From Dysidea avara (Eukaryota; Porifera; Demospongiae; Dictyoceratida; Dysideidae), in the NCBI RefSeq assembly GCF_963678975.1, contig NC_089281.1, forward strand, positions 26,888,765 through 26,952,764: DNA of 64,000 nucleotides, given 5' to 3'. The notes under the pieces are model-generated. The model was not told where the DNA came from and made no database searches. It saw nothing but the letters and a program-made list of their open reading frames with translations. The translations under genes and the position numbers were made by a program. Position 1 is the first letter of the stretch. Each line of letters starts with the position of its first letter. Of this stretch, positions 11,928 to 24,170 are shown piece by piece.

Positions 11928-12715
11928 GGTGAACCCACACATACCGCATCTGAAATGGCGCCGCGCGCACCAATTATCATCTGAGAAGTGAAGCATCCAT
12001 TATGCTTCGTTGTCAGCTATGTTCACCCCGTTACGCAGCATTTTGAATCAAGAACTGTTCGAAAAGCACCTCTGCAATCCACGCATACCGAAAGAAATGG
12101 TGCCGCACGCCCCAATTGTATCAATTATCGTCTGAAAAGTGAAGTATCCATTACGCTTCGTTGTCGGCTATGTTCAACCCGTTACACAGCAGTACGAATC
12201 AAGAACTGTTTGAAAAGCACCCCTGCTATCAAAATAGCCACTATGAAAAATATGAATGATTTCCGTTACGAAGGGAAGCCATCACGTGCTATCGCCAAAT
12301 CAACACTTTTCGCTGTCAGCAAATATGAATGGGAGACAAAGGAGGACACTGGTAAGTCCATGAAGAATACATTGTACGTACTGCAGTATGCCAAAAGGCA
12401 CCTGTCGGGCCGAAGCGACGTCGAACAGTGAAAAAATCAAGCCCGTAGCTTTAGCCGTTATCAAGTTACGCTTGTCTGGAGGCATCAGTCAGTTACTTAC
12501 TTACTCAGTCAATCAGTAGGAAATTCCATTAAATAAATTATTTTTAAAATTCCGTAGCAACTTGTTGAGAGCATTTCAGGTCGATCTGAAAGCTTGTTTG
12601 GGCTTAGTTTTACCTAACCAATACTGCCTCATCGTCGTCAGGGGAAATTGAGGCTGTTTTTTGGGTGATATTATTTTGTGGGCCACGCCTATTCCTTTGT
12701 GGTCCCTACTATACA
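11928..12715 (+). repeat. Dispersed repeat family R1, copy 1, with a 62-codon ORF
   Basis: Begins ggtgaacccacacataccgc. It contains two tandem copies of a roughly 145-bp unit (gtgaagcatccattatgctt..), then a 62-codon ORF at 12242-12431, then cagtcagt-type runs and a conserved tail (ggggaaattgaggctgtttt, gggtgatatt). Other copies are at 14524-15880 and 54525-55350, with a tail-only fragment near 19540-19640. The ORF encodes EGKPSRAIAKSTLF and KEDTGKSMKN motifs. I do not recognise the product. Confidence 0.7.
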
Positions 12716-13076
12716 GTTACTATCGTACTGTATGATAAAGGCAACAGTTAATTTTCTGAAATTTGTCTATTGCTCGCACTCTCACATGACGATGTTACAT
12801 TTGAGCAGTACCATATGTGAAAGCAGTAGTGAAGCTGCTTCAGTAGGAAGGTCATCGAGTTGCAGATGGAAAATACTGGAATAGTCTACCAGAGTAACAC
12901 TAGCAAATGTATAATGGTTGTCCTACTATACCTGTGCTGCCATTCTGAGTTCTGTCGTGTCATTATATCTACTTGCAATCAGACTTAGGGTCAAAATACA
13001 GTGCATAGAAATACAATTACCAGAAATTATACAAATATAATTGTAAATACTTTAGACAGGACAGTAAGATATAAGG
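12716..13076. other. Non-coding stretch
   Basis: Nothing beyond short chance ORFs is seen. Confidence 0.35.
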
Positions 13077-13235
13077 AAGTTTGATTAGGGATCATAGAAA
13101 TAAAAGGTAGGGAAACAAGGGAGGCCACCTACACCTGCAGATATGTTAGTGGACATTAAATCCATAGCTATATCCATGGAATTAAATGTTCACTAGTATA
13201 TCTGCAGATGTAAGTGGCTTCCCTTGTTCCTTAAA
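13077..13235. mobile_element. Inverted-repeat MITE family R2, copy 1
   Basis: Left end gtttgattagggatcataga; arms share gggaaacaagggaggc and acacctgcagatat, with a centre of ggacattaaatccatagcta. A better preserved copy is at 54301-54491. Confidence 0.7.
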
Positions 13236-13261
13236 CTAGGCATGTGCGCCTGGTTTACTTA

Positions 13262-13335
13262 TTTATTTTTTTTTTATTTAATAAGACTTTACAGCACAAG
13301 TGCTGAAGGTCTGTAGGACTCCTGGTCCTACTACT
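13262..13335 (-). repeat. SINE/LINE-type 3' tail, copy 1
   Basis: On the minus strand this carries a tail of the form GTAGGAC.AGG..TCCTAC.GACCTTCAGCACTTGTGCTGTAAAGTCTTATTAAATAAA (given with gaps). Matching tails occur at about 29085-29152, 29388-29455 (plus) and 39253-39325 (minus). It ends in AATAAA/T-rich sequence, as retroposed elements do. Confidence 0.6.
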
Positions 13336-13352
13336 GAAATTGTTTTTATAAA

Positions 13353-13408
13353 AGTGTGTGTATATGTGTGTGTGCGTGTGTGCGTGTGTATGTGTGTGTG
13401 TGTGTCTA
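13353..13408. repeat. TG-rich microsatellite
   Basis: Imperfect (TG)n with CG and TA interruptions. Confidence 0.8.
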
Positions 13409-14212
13409 GTACTGTGTCTAGTACTGTACCTATGTTTGTTTGTCTGTACACACCCACGTGAGCAAAACGTTATAAATGGTAAAACGCAGCCAGGATGTAA
13501 GAATAGATGATATGCATACCGTAAACTTTCTAATAAATGGGTGACTCTTTCACATGTCACAACAGTGACTGAATGGTGCGAATCGCTTCATCGCATCTAT
13601 AGTAGACCAGATATGGACGATTCCTCCACAGCAACAGATTCCTTTAACTCGAATGTAATGTGTGTTGCAATTGAGAAACCGCACCTGTAGCTTTAGTGGT
13701 GAATGTCTGAGCCACATTCGCTGCCCATACTTTTGTATGGGATTCATGATAATCAGTCACTGTTGAGATTTGGCACCGCGCAAGCCTAATTAATCATTTT
13801 TTCTTTCAAATAATTTAGTGCGCATATCATTTTTAAGAATTGAAGCTAAATTACTGTATTAAGGCAACTCTTCATATACTTCGTAAACTGTCTTCCCTTT
13901 TGGTTTTATAGACGTTTAACTTTAAAATAACATTAAAGACCTTTTAGGCTAGCGTATCCTTCAAGTTGAAAGGGGGGTGTTACCCGTAATACATGAACGA
14001 AAATGAAGGGCAGCCATCTCTAAGAAATTCATGTGAGAAAACACGATAGAAATACTATAAAACAGTTGAGAAGATACTTCTGTGCGTAATTTGCAGTTTA
14101 AAGTGGTTTGGTATAGTTATGCTTCCTTAGCATAATTACTAAATTACTAAATATTTCATGAATTACAAAATATACTAAATTACAGTATTATACAAATCTA
14201 ATTATTAACAAG
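13409..14212. other. Non-coding, AT-rich stretch
   Basis: No gene or clear element ends seen. A G-run lies near 13970-13976. Confidence 0.35.
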
Positions 14213-14486
14213 TACACAGAAAAATTTGGAATTTTCAACCAGAGTAGGGACCATAGCACATCGATAAAAAGTACTGAAACAATCTGGAGTAGTGCACGAT
14301 ATTAAATCACGGTAAAACAATAAGAAGTGTTATATCCCTACTGTGCATTTCCATTATGGTATCTTGAGCACAGTAGGGATATAACACTTCTTATTGATTT
14401 AACTACTCCAGCTTGTTTCAGTACTTTTTATCGATGTGCTATGGTCCCATGCTACTCTAGTTGAAAATTCCAAATTTTTCTGTGTA
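14213..14486. mobile_element. Long-hairpin MITE, copy 2
   Basis: Same palindrome as 11610-11888, beginning tacacagaaaaatttggaat and ending tctgtgta, with a partly shortened right arm near 14395. It again sits directly 5' of an R1 copy, implying duplication of the composite or a preferred insertion site. Confidence 0.85.
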
Positions 14487-14523
14487 CTTGTTTGTAAACT
14501 TTTTTTGTAAATAATTATTATGA

Positions 14524-15880
14524 CTGGTGAACCCACGCATACCGCATCTGAAATGGCGCCGCATGCCCCAATTATCGTCTGAAAAGTGAAGTATCCATTA
14601 CGCTTCGTTGTCAGCTATGTTCAACGCGTTACGCGGCATTTCGAATCAAGAGCTGTTCAAAAAGCACCTCTGCAATCCACACATACCAAAAGAAAGAAAT
14701 GGTGCCGCGCACCTCAGTTATATCAATTATCATCTGAAACAGAGGAGGTTGGACACAATACAAGCGCTTCTGAAATTTATTACTGTTAATTGCATATTTC
14801 TAATACGTGACGAGGAGTAAGTGATAGAAGAAATATTTAGCAATATCCACACCACGTTACCTTGTGCTTCTTAAGATGAACAGCAAATTCTTATTGCAAG
14901 GCGGGTGTGTGAGTTTCTAATTCTCTTTTCGATTCTCTGTAAGGCCAAACTAGCAGCGTCCGCTCTTCTTTTTCAATACCCTGAGAGGCTTTGTTAGCAT
15001 ACACATTGCTTTCTTCGACAATCATTGTGTTTAAATACACGTACATAGGGCGTCCCTATAGTATTACACATGGATTCCACCCAGCAAACGCTTACACACG
15101 TGATCCCCATAGATTTCAAGAGCAATTTATGTGCCTGGAATAGTGGGGTGGAATGGGATTGACCGGCTGAATAGACTAAACTTGAAGTGCACTCTCGAAT
15201 GGTATTTGTGAAAACTTTCGTGAATGCTTGGTTAAACTTTCAATACAAAATGTATGTGCTCACATGTGCGTGTCCAACCTCCTCTGCATCTGAAAAGTGA
15301 AGTATCCATTACACTTCTGTGTCGGCTATGTTCATCCTGTTACACAGCAGTATGAATCAAGAACTGTTCGAAAAGTACCTCTGCTATCAAAATAGCTACT
15401 ATGAAATATACGGACGATTTCCATTACGAAGGGAAGCCATCACGTGCTACCGCCAAATCGACACTTTTTGCTGTCAACAAAGATGAATGGGACACAAAGG
15501 AGGACACTGGTAAGTCCATGAAGAATGCATTGTACGTACTGCGGTATGCCAAAAGGTACCTGTCAGGTCAAACCAACGTCGAACAGTGAAAAAATCAAGC
15601 CCATAGCCTTAGCCGTTATCGAGTTACGCTTGTCTGAAGGCATCAGTCAGTCAGTTATTCAGTCAGTCAGTAGAAAATTCCATTAAATAAATAATTTTTA
15701 AAATTCTGTAGCAACTTGTTGAAAGCGTTTCGGGTTGATCTGAAAGCTTGTTTGGGCTTAGTTTTACCTAACCAATAAATTTCCCCTGCCTCATCGTCAT
15801 CAGGGGAAATTGAGGCTGTTTTTTGGGTGATATTATTTTGTGAGCCACGCCTACTCCTTTGTGGTCCCTACTATATGTAA
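14524..15880 (+). repeat. Dispersed repeat R1, copy 2, interrupted by a nested insertion
   Basis: Same start (ggtgaacccacgcataccgc), tandem gtgaagtatccattacgctt units and tail as copy 1. The 62-codon ORF at 15401-15589 matches the copy 1 ORF in frame along its length, with many residue changes. The first half is split from the second by a 547-bp insertion at 14740-15286. The same ggtaagtcc, which looks like a splice donor, lies inside both ORFs. Confidence 0.75.
14740..15286. mobile_element. Nested TIR element, 547 bp, with 9-bp target duplication
   Basis: Ends are CAGAGGAGGTTGGACAC and its exact complement. CATCTGAAA directly flanks both sides (14731-14739 and 15287-15295), and the uninterrupted R1 sequence confirms the empty site. 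No transposase. An 8-9 bp duplication with CAG-type ends fits hAT- or Mutator-like mobilisation. Confidence 0.85.
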
Positions 15881-16059
15881 AATTCTACATAGTTTGTGCT
15901 TCGTGATTTTGGGATTTTGTATATACCGTACAATAATCAATCTAGTTCAGTAAATATAGTCACTTACACTACCTTAAAAATGTCTGTACTCTGTAGTGGT
16001 TCACTTATCATATTTGATATTTACCAGCTCCATGTGTATTTTGAAAATTGCTCATTTAT

Positions 16060-17230
16060 TCAGCATAGGACCATACAAATGTTACCACTCAGCATTTCAC
16101 AATAACTGTACTGTCTAACACACTGCATAGCAGATGGTGAGTCAGTAGGCATCTGGTTTAAAGTTTCAGGCTGAAACTGTACATGTTGACTAGGTACTAT
16201 GGATGAACCTTCTGTTAATAAAGGTGTATGGCTGTCTAGTGCAATGGAAGCATTGTTGGCTTGCCTCTTGCGTTTAGCACCACCAGTTGGTACACCTTTA
16301 GAATTAGAGGCAAAATTGTCAGCGTTTGCAGATTTTTGGAAATCAGGTAGTATTCTACATCGTTCATTCTTTCTCATTTCTTCAGTAAAAGCATTTGCTA
16401 GTGTTGGATTATTGACAATAACATGAATGTCATGAAGAGCAGCTATGCCATTTTTCTGGCTCCATGTGATAAATGCTTCAATCATGGAATAGCACACATA
16501 GGTGCAGGAAAATCATGCACCACTAATAACTGGGAAGACAACTGAGCGATAGTCCATGGCAAGGTTTAAACTCTCCATGCAGTCATTTTGTAAGAATGCT
16601 TCCTCATTCGTATTGCCACATTTCCATCTGGGACCCACTGCATGAATGAGAAGGAAGTTTGCCAACTTCTTTCATCATTACAGCATCCCCATCATAGAGC
16701 TTTCCTTCATTTTTGAACATGATTCTTTGAATGATCCTACCACCCTTCCTGACAATAGCAGCTGCTGCACCATTGGTATGGTCTAACATAACATTAGCAG
16801 CATTAACAATAACATCAACTGGATACTCTGTAATATCTCCTATTGCTAGAGTGATCAATTTTCCTTCTTCAGTAGTGGCTTTACACTTTTCATTACCACT
16901 AACAGTAGAAGTAGCTGTCTTGGAAGACTGTGAAACTTGTCCTTGAGTATCAACAGTTAGCTGAATACAGGATCTCTGTTGTGCCTCAATTCCATTGATC
17001 ATAATCTGGCCACCTTCACTAAGAAGAAATCGTATTGTGCCAGGTCTTGTTATTTCCATTGGAGTAGTGCAAATGGAAGTAATCAGTTTATTCAGCTCCT
17101 CTAAAATCTTTTGGATTGCAACTGGGTCTCCTTCCATTGTGATGGTTGTCATCTTTGTTGGGCTCCTGAACACTAACCTCTGCCTTTGATAGTAGCTTAG
17201 TCCATTTGAGCATTAATTGCATGGTGCAAA
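16060..17230 (-). pseudogene. PARP14-like KH/macro-domain relic
   Basis: The minus strand encodes a KH-like segment (GDPVAIQKILEELNKLI, MEITRPGTIRFLL), then a macro domain with GDITEYPVDVIVNAANVML (NAAN is the ADP-ribose-binding motif) and a C-terminal part (YSMIEAFITWSQKNG, FTEEMRKNERCRILP). It is clearly paralogous to exon 5 of the gene at 49936-61061 (52715-53944). Frame is lost near 16640 (a deletion between KLP and LIHAVGPRW) and again near 16520, where an in-frame stop also appears. Upstream homology runs to about 17215 and ends where the opposite-strand relic begins. No later exons were found. Confidence 0.8.
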
Positions 17231-18339
17231 ACATATTTTCACTGCATGGCCACTTTTAATAGAAACCTTACTTTTCCATATCATTGTTGAAGGTGTGTCT
17301 GACAGGATACAAATCTACTGCCATAACAACAACATGGTATATGTTATCAGTGCCACCAAAATAGTTATCACTCAGTTGTTAGCAACTATTAGATCTAAAG
17401 TAGGACAAAAGGAACTTGAAGCCCCTGCTCAGTTCAAAAAGGTATGCAATGACCAAAGTTGGTTATCCCTTTGTGACAAAGTTTACAATGCACACTCAGT
17501 GCTTATTGGTGTATCCCCAACTGAAGACCAAGTCATCATTGTAGGGGATACTACCCAACTTGCTGCATGATAGTCGAGAAGTTCATTGCTGGTGAATGTG
17601 ACCAAAATATGTCACTTGGTAGTTGCAATTGACCTATTGCTTTCAATCAATTTTGATGAAAAAGTGTTGATTTTGCATGTAGTTGGAAAGTCAGATAAAG
17701 TGGCTAATTGTATTGAGCAGGTTGAGGCTCTTAGAGGTACCAAGAGTAGATTATCTACTCTTGGAGGTACTGAACTTGTTGACACTGAAGATGTTACAAT
17801 AGAAGAAGAAAAACTGGTATTCATCACAGAAATCCAGTCCAAACAATTAAGATTAACTTATCCAGATGTCACATTCAATAATAGCAGCAGTGACACTATT
17901 CTCCAGGTCAAAGGAACTAAACAGAACAGACAGCAGTTTATTGATCACCTACAAAACATTCAGTTCTCTTGTGAGCTACTTCCACTTTCACCATGGCAAA
18001 TTGAATATCTATCCACTGATAGTGGAGGTAATGAAATGTTAATCTTTTTCTCATCAAAATTACACAGGCAGTCATCAAATGACTGGGTAGTATTTTCTTT
18101 CCAATTCGTGACCTTCTGAGATGGGTATAACAGCGATGCAACCTTTCAAGTGACAATGAAGCAGAAAGCGAGTTTTGACTGCAATGATGATAAATTTGAT
18201 ACAATGAAATCTGCTATTGACTTAGTAAGCTGCCTTTTAAATGGCTCATTAATGGCAACAAGAGTAGGCAGTGTGACTGACTGCGAAAGGTCAGGTGTTT
18301 GTAGCAGTAAGGATGTGACAAAAAGTCAGAACGGCTAAT
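17213..18339 (+). pseudogene. PARP14-like N-terminal (KH-like) relic, inverted relative to its macro half
   Basis: Plus-strand frames at 17217-17570, 17586-18119 and 18120-18339 give KH/RRM-like, PARP14-like text (HIIVEGVSDRIQIYCH.., LRLTYPDVTFNNSSSDTILQ, LLPLSPWQIEYLSTDSG, FDTMKSAIDLVSCLLNGSLM). Stops and frame changes occur near 17568 and 18117. In PARP14-type proteins such segments precede the macro domains; here they point away from the macro relic on the other strand, so the ancestral gene was split by an inversion with a breakpoint near 17210-17220. Family call is tentative. Confidence 0.6.
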
Positions 18340-20232
18340 GGCAGCTTTTCCCCAAAAAAAACTTGTGCTGTTGTGTGAAAAGTTTGCAAGCCTATGAATA
18401 AAAATACATATAACTAATACAGCAGTACATTATAGCTTTGTATATCCATCGCATGCATAAATTAATTGCAGTATTTAAGTAAGTAGTTATAAAAGGATCA
18501 ACTGTTTCACTGAATTTTCAAATGACAACTGATGGCTTCAGACAAGCATACGTACTCTATACAACCTTATAGTTTTGACATAGCTGCTGCCATTCAGGTG
18601 TGCTTTTCTGTGGACTAGTGCAAGAGTAAAACAATCCTTACTTTTCTTTTGGGTAAATGTATTGATTTACATTAATATCCCACATCAATAGTGCAAAAAA
18701 AATCGATATATAAAAATAATAAATCCCGAGGCTCTTGGCCTCAATGCTAATAAAGCACCCTCATGCTTTATTAGCATCTCAACTGTGCGCCTCGTGCATG
18801 AGGAAGGCAGTGGTTTAAATTATTTATGGAATTTTCTAATGGGTTGAAGTTCAATACATAAAATGCTCTAACATGGCAGCTTGACTGTACACATTAACAA
18901 CACACAAGAAGCCTGTTAATTAGTGCAATAATCAAGTAATTTAGTGTGGAATAAGCTGCTGGTTACTGAGTCCTGATAATATGTAGGCTGCAGCTCACCT
19001 GTCCTGAGGATTGTTGAAAACAAACTGCTGGCACCTGTATTAACCCACATTAATTTTGTAGAGGCTCCTGTCTATTGTTTATAAACTGCTATAACTTATA
19101 TCAAAATACTCACTATATAACAAGGAATTCAATATTGAGTTGTTGTTTATACGATGGCTACCACAAAGCCATTATCACACACGCACGCACACACACACTA
19201 AAGAAGCAAAACACACATCAATTATTAGTTAAATTAATTAGTTTAACAGATCTGACAGATCCCACAGTTCTGAGGAGCGAGCACTGAAAATTTTGTATGA
19301 GCAGGATATTGCAACTCTGGCAGCTTGATCAAACAATGGCATAATAGCTCTGGATGGCAACTTGCATGCATGAGATACGTTGGTCAGTGTCGCAGGTGTA
19401 AAGTTCCCTAAGTAATCTATCTCAATTGTATAATAAGCTGGGCATACAGGCCAGTAGTTACATCAGTGTTCATAGAATGAAATACTTACACAGCAAAGCA
19501 GTCCAACTGATCAATACGTCATGGTTGGTCTGAAGACATTTTTGGGCTTTCCTGTGCCTAAGCATTACCGCCGAGTTGTTATGAAGGGAAATTGAGGCTG
19601 GTTTTAGGGTGATATTTTTGAGCCCAGTTCTGCATGATCCTTACTATAAAGTACTACTATACTGTGTGATAATAATAAAAATATGAACAAACAGGCAAAT
19701 TTCAGTTTTGTCTGAATTATACATACTGTTTCCTTTTCACTTGATACTTACTAGTGGACCTATACTCATTGCAAAGAACCACTAGAGGGTTGTTTTGAGT
19801 TGAAGGATGCTTTTCAAGGTGGCTTTTAGGTGTGTGTTCTATTAGGATTTGTGCAACAACAAAAAAGGGCGATCCCTATTATGAACCCACTATCATGGTT
19901 TGTGATAATTTAGTTTATATTCATGCTATTAATTCAGCTAGATAATTAGATTTGTAAATACTGTAATTTAGCGTATTTCATAATTCATTGATTATTTTGT
20001 AATTTGGTAATTACGCTGCTATGCACTGCTAAGGAAGTGTAACTCTAACATACCACTTTACACAACAGAAGTATAATCTCAGCTTTGTCTATCATGTTTT
20101 GTCACATGAATTGTTTAGGGAAAGCCTCAAGACTGCCCTTCATTTGCATAGGTATGGGTCAGGCCCCCTTTTTCTTCAAAGGAATTCATTATTTCTGGTA
20201 TCCTACAAAGCCTATTACACTATTTTTCGGTT
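18340..20232. other. Repeat-rich non-coding stretch
   Basis: Contains a 14-bp-stem hairpin at 18747-18780 (atgctaataaagca, 6-base loop, tgctttattagcat), a short CA tract near 19184-19198 and an R1 tail fragment near 19540-19640. No gene seen. Confidence 0.5.
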
Positions 20233-20623
20233 GTATAGACCTTATCCACATTGACATCATAATTGACTAAATGGCCATGTTAGTGTGGGGACTTCATCAT
20301 GTTTTCATTCATAGTAACCATAATGAACTTTGTTTGCAGCTTTCACAACATGGGACTATTGTATAATGAAGGTAAGAGGCTAGTTAGCATGATGTGGCAA
20401 TGCGAAATAATTGCACCAAGCAAAACCAGACCTAAGTTTTGATATGGATACAAAAATGTGCGCATTTGTCTGTAAGTAAGTATGTATGTCTCGCCTTGCC
20501 CCTTGCTGCTATATATAAACGTTTTCATAGTGAAACACTGTCTCTCCCAATACAACCCTGTAAAAAGTTCCACACTATCACCACCATTTTTATGTTGTGA
20601 CGTCAATGCGGATAAGGTCTATT
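20233..20623. mobile_element. TIR element, CTTATCC family, copy 1
   Basis: Left end atagaccttatccacattga; the complement of the right end reads atagaccttatccgcattga. Both arms continue into a tgtggg-like block. About 390 bp, no ORF of note. Related in design to 24171-24550. Confidence 0.65.
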
Positions 20624-20826
20624 ACGCCCATATAGCCCATTGTGAAAGGCACTCATAACATCTCCAGGAACTTGCTTTACCTGTTTTTCAAGCTGGCACG
20701 AATAAATAAACTACCTCAAAGCAAAAGTTTACCTACCAGGAAGATTTAAACTGGTTCTATGCAGCCTCTACTTCACATATGCAGGCTGCTTTTGATACAA
20801 AACTGTTTGCTCATGTGGACGAATTG

Positions 20827-20830
<4 letters not shown>

Positions 20831-20919
<89 letters not shown>
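20831..20919. repeat. (CA)n microsatellite
   Basis: Uninterrupted AC dinucleotides of about 88 bp. Confidence 0.95.
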
Positions 20920-20920
<1 letters not shown>

Positions 20921-21051
20921 TTTCCAAAACAATTACAGTAACCAGCTGCACACCCCACAACCGGACTTCGGCCAGCTGCAGGGCATGCACCTAATTAAAA
21001 AACTAAGTAAACTAGTGTAGTTAAAAAATTATTAGAATACCCAGAGAGCCT

Positions 21052-21207
21052 AGCAATTAAAGTAATGGAACTATGAATGATGGTATTTCTGTGGGAAAAA
21101 ATCCCTACTTTGTCATTCAACAAAATAGTTGTTATGACACCGATGTAGGGATTTTCCCATAGAGTAATATCATTATTCATGTCTCTTGTTCCACTACTTT
21201 TATTGCT
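21052..21207. mobile_element. Short inverted-repeat MITE
   Basis: agcaattaaagtaatggaac at the left pairs with gttccactacttttattgct at the right; inner arms share gggaaaaaatccctac/gtagggattttccc. About 155 bp. Confidence 0.75.
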
Positions 21208-22562
21208 TGGATCCCTACTTTTTTTCTCTTTTTTTGAAAAAATATGCTATATCAAAGGGTGGAAACCTGTACTATTATTCAACATCAGTAATGTTATTAA
21301 TATTGGCATAATACTTTTAGTAACAAACTTTGAAGGATGTATTTGTCATACCCCTAGTGCATTTTATCATACTGGTATTTGTTAACTTGTACCAAGAATA
21401 CCACATGAGCCAGAGACGTAAGAAAAGCTTATATTGAGAGGGGCAAAGAAGAGAATGGTAATTGGTAACTTGTTGATCCAATTTGCATAGTGTGCAGTAT
21501 GCTCTGTTTGGGGATGTCTGCCCCTCACAGATATTTTGGTGCAATTTTGACTGAGTTTTAAATCAGATTTTTTTTTAAAATTTGAGTACATGACTGCTCT
21601 ATTTATACAGAGACAGCAAAGTATCTTAATAAGAAAATTAAAATGAGACTGTTGCTATGCCTATGGCATGAGCCATTTACATCTGTTATCAGCCCACTCA
21701 ATTTTGAATGATACTAATCAAATGCACTGTAATTATGTATCCCGAGAAGGTTAGAAACGTGCACATGAACTCAATGGTTTTGTATTGAAAAGTGTAGTGG
21801 ACTTCCTTGAGTGTTAAAGTGTCTCTCGATTGATAAAATACAACAAGTACTTGGTAATGGCATATCAACCCCCATTAAGTCCCACTGAATAAGTTAGTTT
21901 TCTAAACTTTGGCTACATATATACCACTTTAGCATGGGCATTCAATGGCACTGCTTGGGGTTTTACCCGTGTAACATCATGGGAACACGATTTGCTAATG
22001 GCTTTGATGCCCAACCGGTTCAAAGATACAATATGCTTTGACTCATTATATTGAGCGACATGGAGCGTTTAATTGGGTTTGGGTTTACAAGTTAGGCTAG
22101 TAGTTGCTAAATTTTGACTAGACAGTAACTGACGAATGATGAATAAAATAAATGCTTGGGCAATGTGTAGATGTGTATTTCTACCTACCGTGTGTCAACC
22201 ATTGAGCAGACCATGGAACAACACAAAGAGGACAACTAGATATAAATAGGTGAGCAACTTATAGTCATAACTTGATATATTAACTTGCTTGCTGTCTCAA
22301 TGGCAAAGTTAGTAGGCTTAATTTAGTACAAAATGTTAACACTAAAAACTGGATCCCACAATCACAATTTTTCTGGTGCTGTGTGTAAAGCATGATGACG
22401 TATGCACAATGTTCCAATGGCTATTTTCCCACGATATTAAAACCACTATCGATTATCAGGTACTGATGTATAAAACAAACAGGGTGAGTGCTCTGTAGTT
22501 CTTTCACCTATCAGGTGAGTGTGCCTATGTAATAGTTGTATCATGTACCCAATTGATTTGTC
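21208..22562. other. Non-coding stretch
   Basis: No gene or complete element identified. Confidence 0.35.
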
Positions 22563-23146
22563 CATAGATAATAGACACCCCATACTGGATTGGAAACTTC
22601 TAAGTGCCACCCAATCTATCCGCGCTTTGCGCCCCTTATACTGTACACAGTACCGGGAGTATATTTTATAAGAACATGTTTTGCTTACTGGTGAGTAGTA
22701 AACCTACCGCTATGGAATATAAGGTTTGGCCTATTCATAGTGGGTGTACTGATGTGTATTAGCTAGAAGTTTGACAAGTGCAAAAGGTTGATACTTGACT
22801 AAACTGGAGCGAATATACCATGAAACACATACCAGTACACGTAGCATTAGTTAGTAATAAGCATCAGCCTTAAACCAAACTTGTTCACCCTGCCATTTTC
22901 ACAAACATGTTCAAATACTTTTTATACGGAAAGTGCCTATACCAGTAGTAGGCCAATCGCCACCCAAGAAACAATCTACTAAACTTACTAGTTAAAGCAA
23001 CCGAGCTGTATCCAGGCAGTAAAACAGAATCTTCGAATGAAAAAGAGTGTTTGAAAACTTCAAGCGCGAAACGCGGATAGAACAGTAGTTTTGTATGGGC
23101 ACTATACGTGTGCTTCCAATCCAGGTAGGGGTGTCTATTATCTATG
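22563..23146. mobile_element. TIR element, about 584 bp
   Basis: Left end catagataatagacacccc; the complement of the right end begins identically. Similarity extends through ctggattggaa to ctatccgcg..cgcg motifs about 90 bp in. No transposase. Confidence 0.7.
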
Positions 23147-24170
23147 ATTTGCCTGATATGTACACCCAAGCTCGAGGGCCGTCAGGCCCGAGAGCGTGGG
23201 TGCCGTGATACAACTGATATGTACCATGCCAATGCAGGCTAAGAGCCTGATCACCCAAACCAATATGATACTGACCACTGAATTCATTATATAGACCAAC
23301 TTGTGAAATTTGATTATGCATAGAACAGCAACAACTAACGTTGTGACTATGTTTGTTAACATAAACAGGCAAATCCCGGAAACACTCAATTTAGCAATTT
23401 TACAAGTGTTTCAAAGTTGCTACATTACTTAAACACTGTTTACACAGTTTCTAAACATCCAGAGGGGTAAGCTTCACTGTAGAGTGGTTACCTCGTGATA
23501 TACAAAAAGTGGGCGTGGTACGTAATCAAACACGTGGACAAGCGCTTGTAAGTTACCCATGACACTACTTCTCACCTTAAACTTACATTTGTCAACTCAT
23601 GGGGTGGTAAGGGAGTCGAATCGCCTCCGTCTGAGTGCTGTAGGATGGAAAATCGGCTTCATGGTTTTCATCACGTGAGCAATAATAAACTTCCGCAATC
23701 GAATGCTGCCAGGATTCTTATAAAAACAAACCAACGTTACTTCACCAGATATTAAGGCCATGGTTGAACTTAAATAAACCATGGCCAGCCATGGTTTAAC
23801 TTAAATTTATGAGATATGTACCCTGAAATTAGCCTTTGAAGTTAGGTGGCTTCATGGTACATATCACTTATACAACATCATATACAAACACTTAGCCCTG
23901 TGGCCCTCGTGCTTCGGGTGTATATATCAGCATAATCCCTGGTATACGTAACTATTAAATTAATCATGAGAGATCTCGCAACAAGCCACGGATGCAGTAA
24001 GTGTCTTTGTTGAAGACAGAGGGAGGAGTCCTGCTTGAGAAAATTGTATGGATAATAAAATGACTCAACAAGTCATCCTACACAGTGTACTTCACAAAAA
24101 CTGTAGTGGCATGCACACTAGTTGGGGATCACATGAGACTAGAAAGATGAAGAAAACCTTCAGACAATGA
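23147..24170. other. Non-coding stretch with small palindromes
   Basis: Contains a hairpin near 23168-23200 (ctcgagggccgtcaggcccgag), repeated ccatggttgaacttaa/ccatggtttaacttaa near 23758-23805, and gatatgtacc..ggtacatatc near 23814-23868. No coding region. Confidence 0.45.

Noticed and set aside
18747..18780. Hairpin as a transcription terminator
   Set aside because: Bacterial-type terminators do not apply in this eukaryotic context; it is recorded as a simple palindrome.
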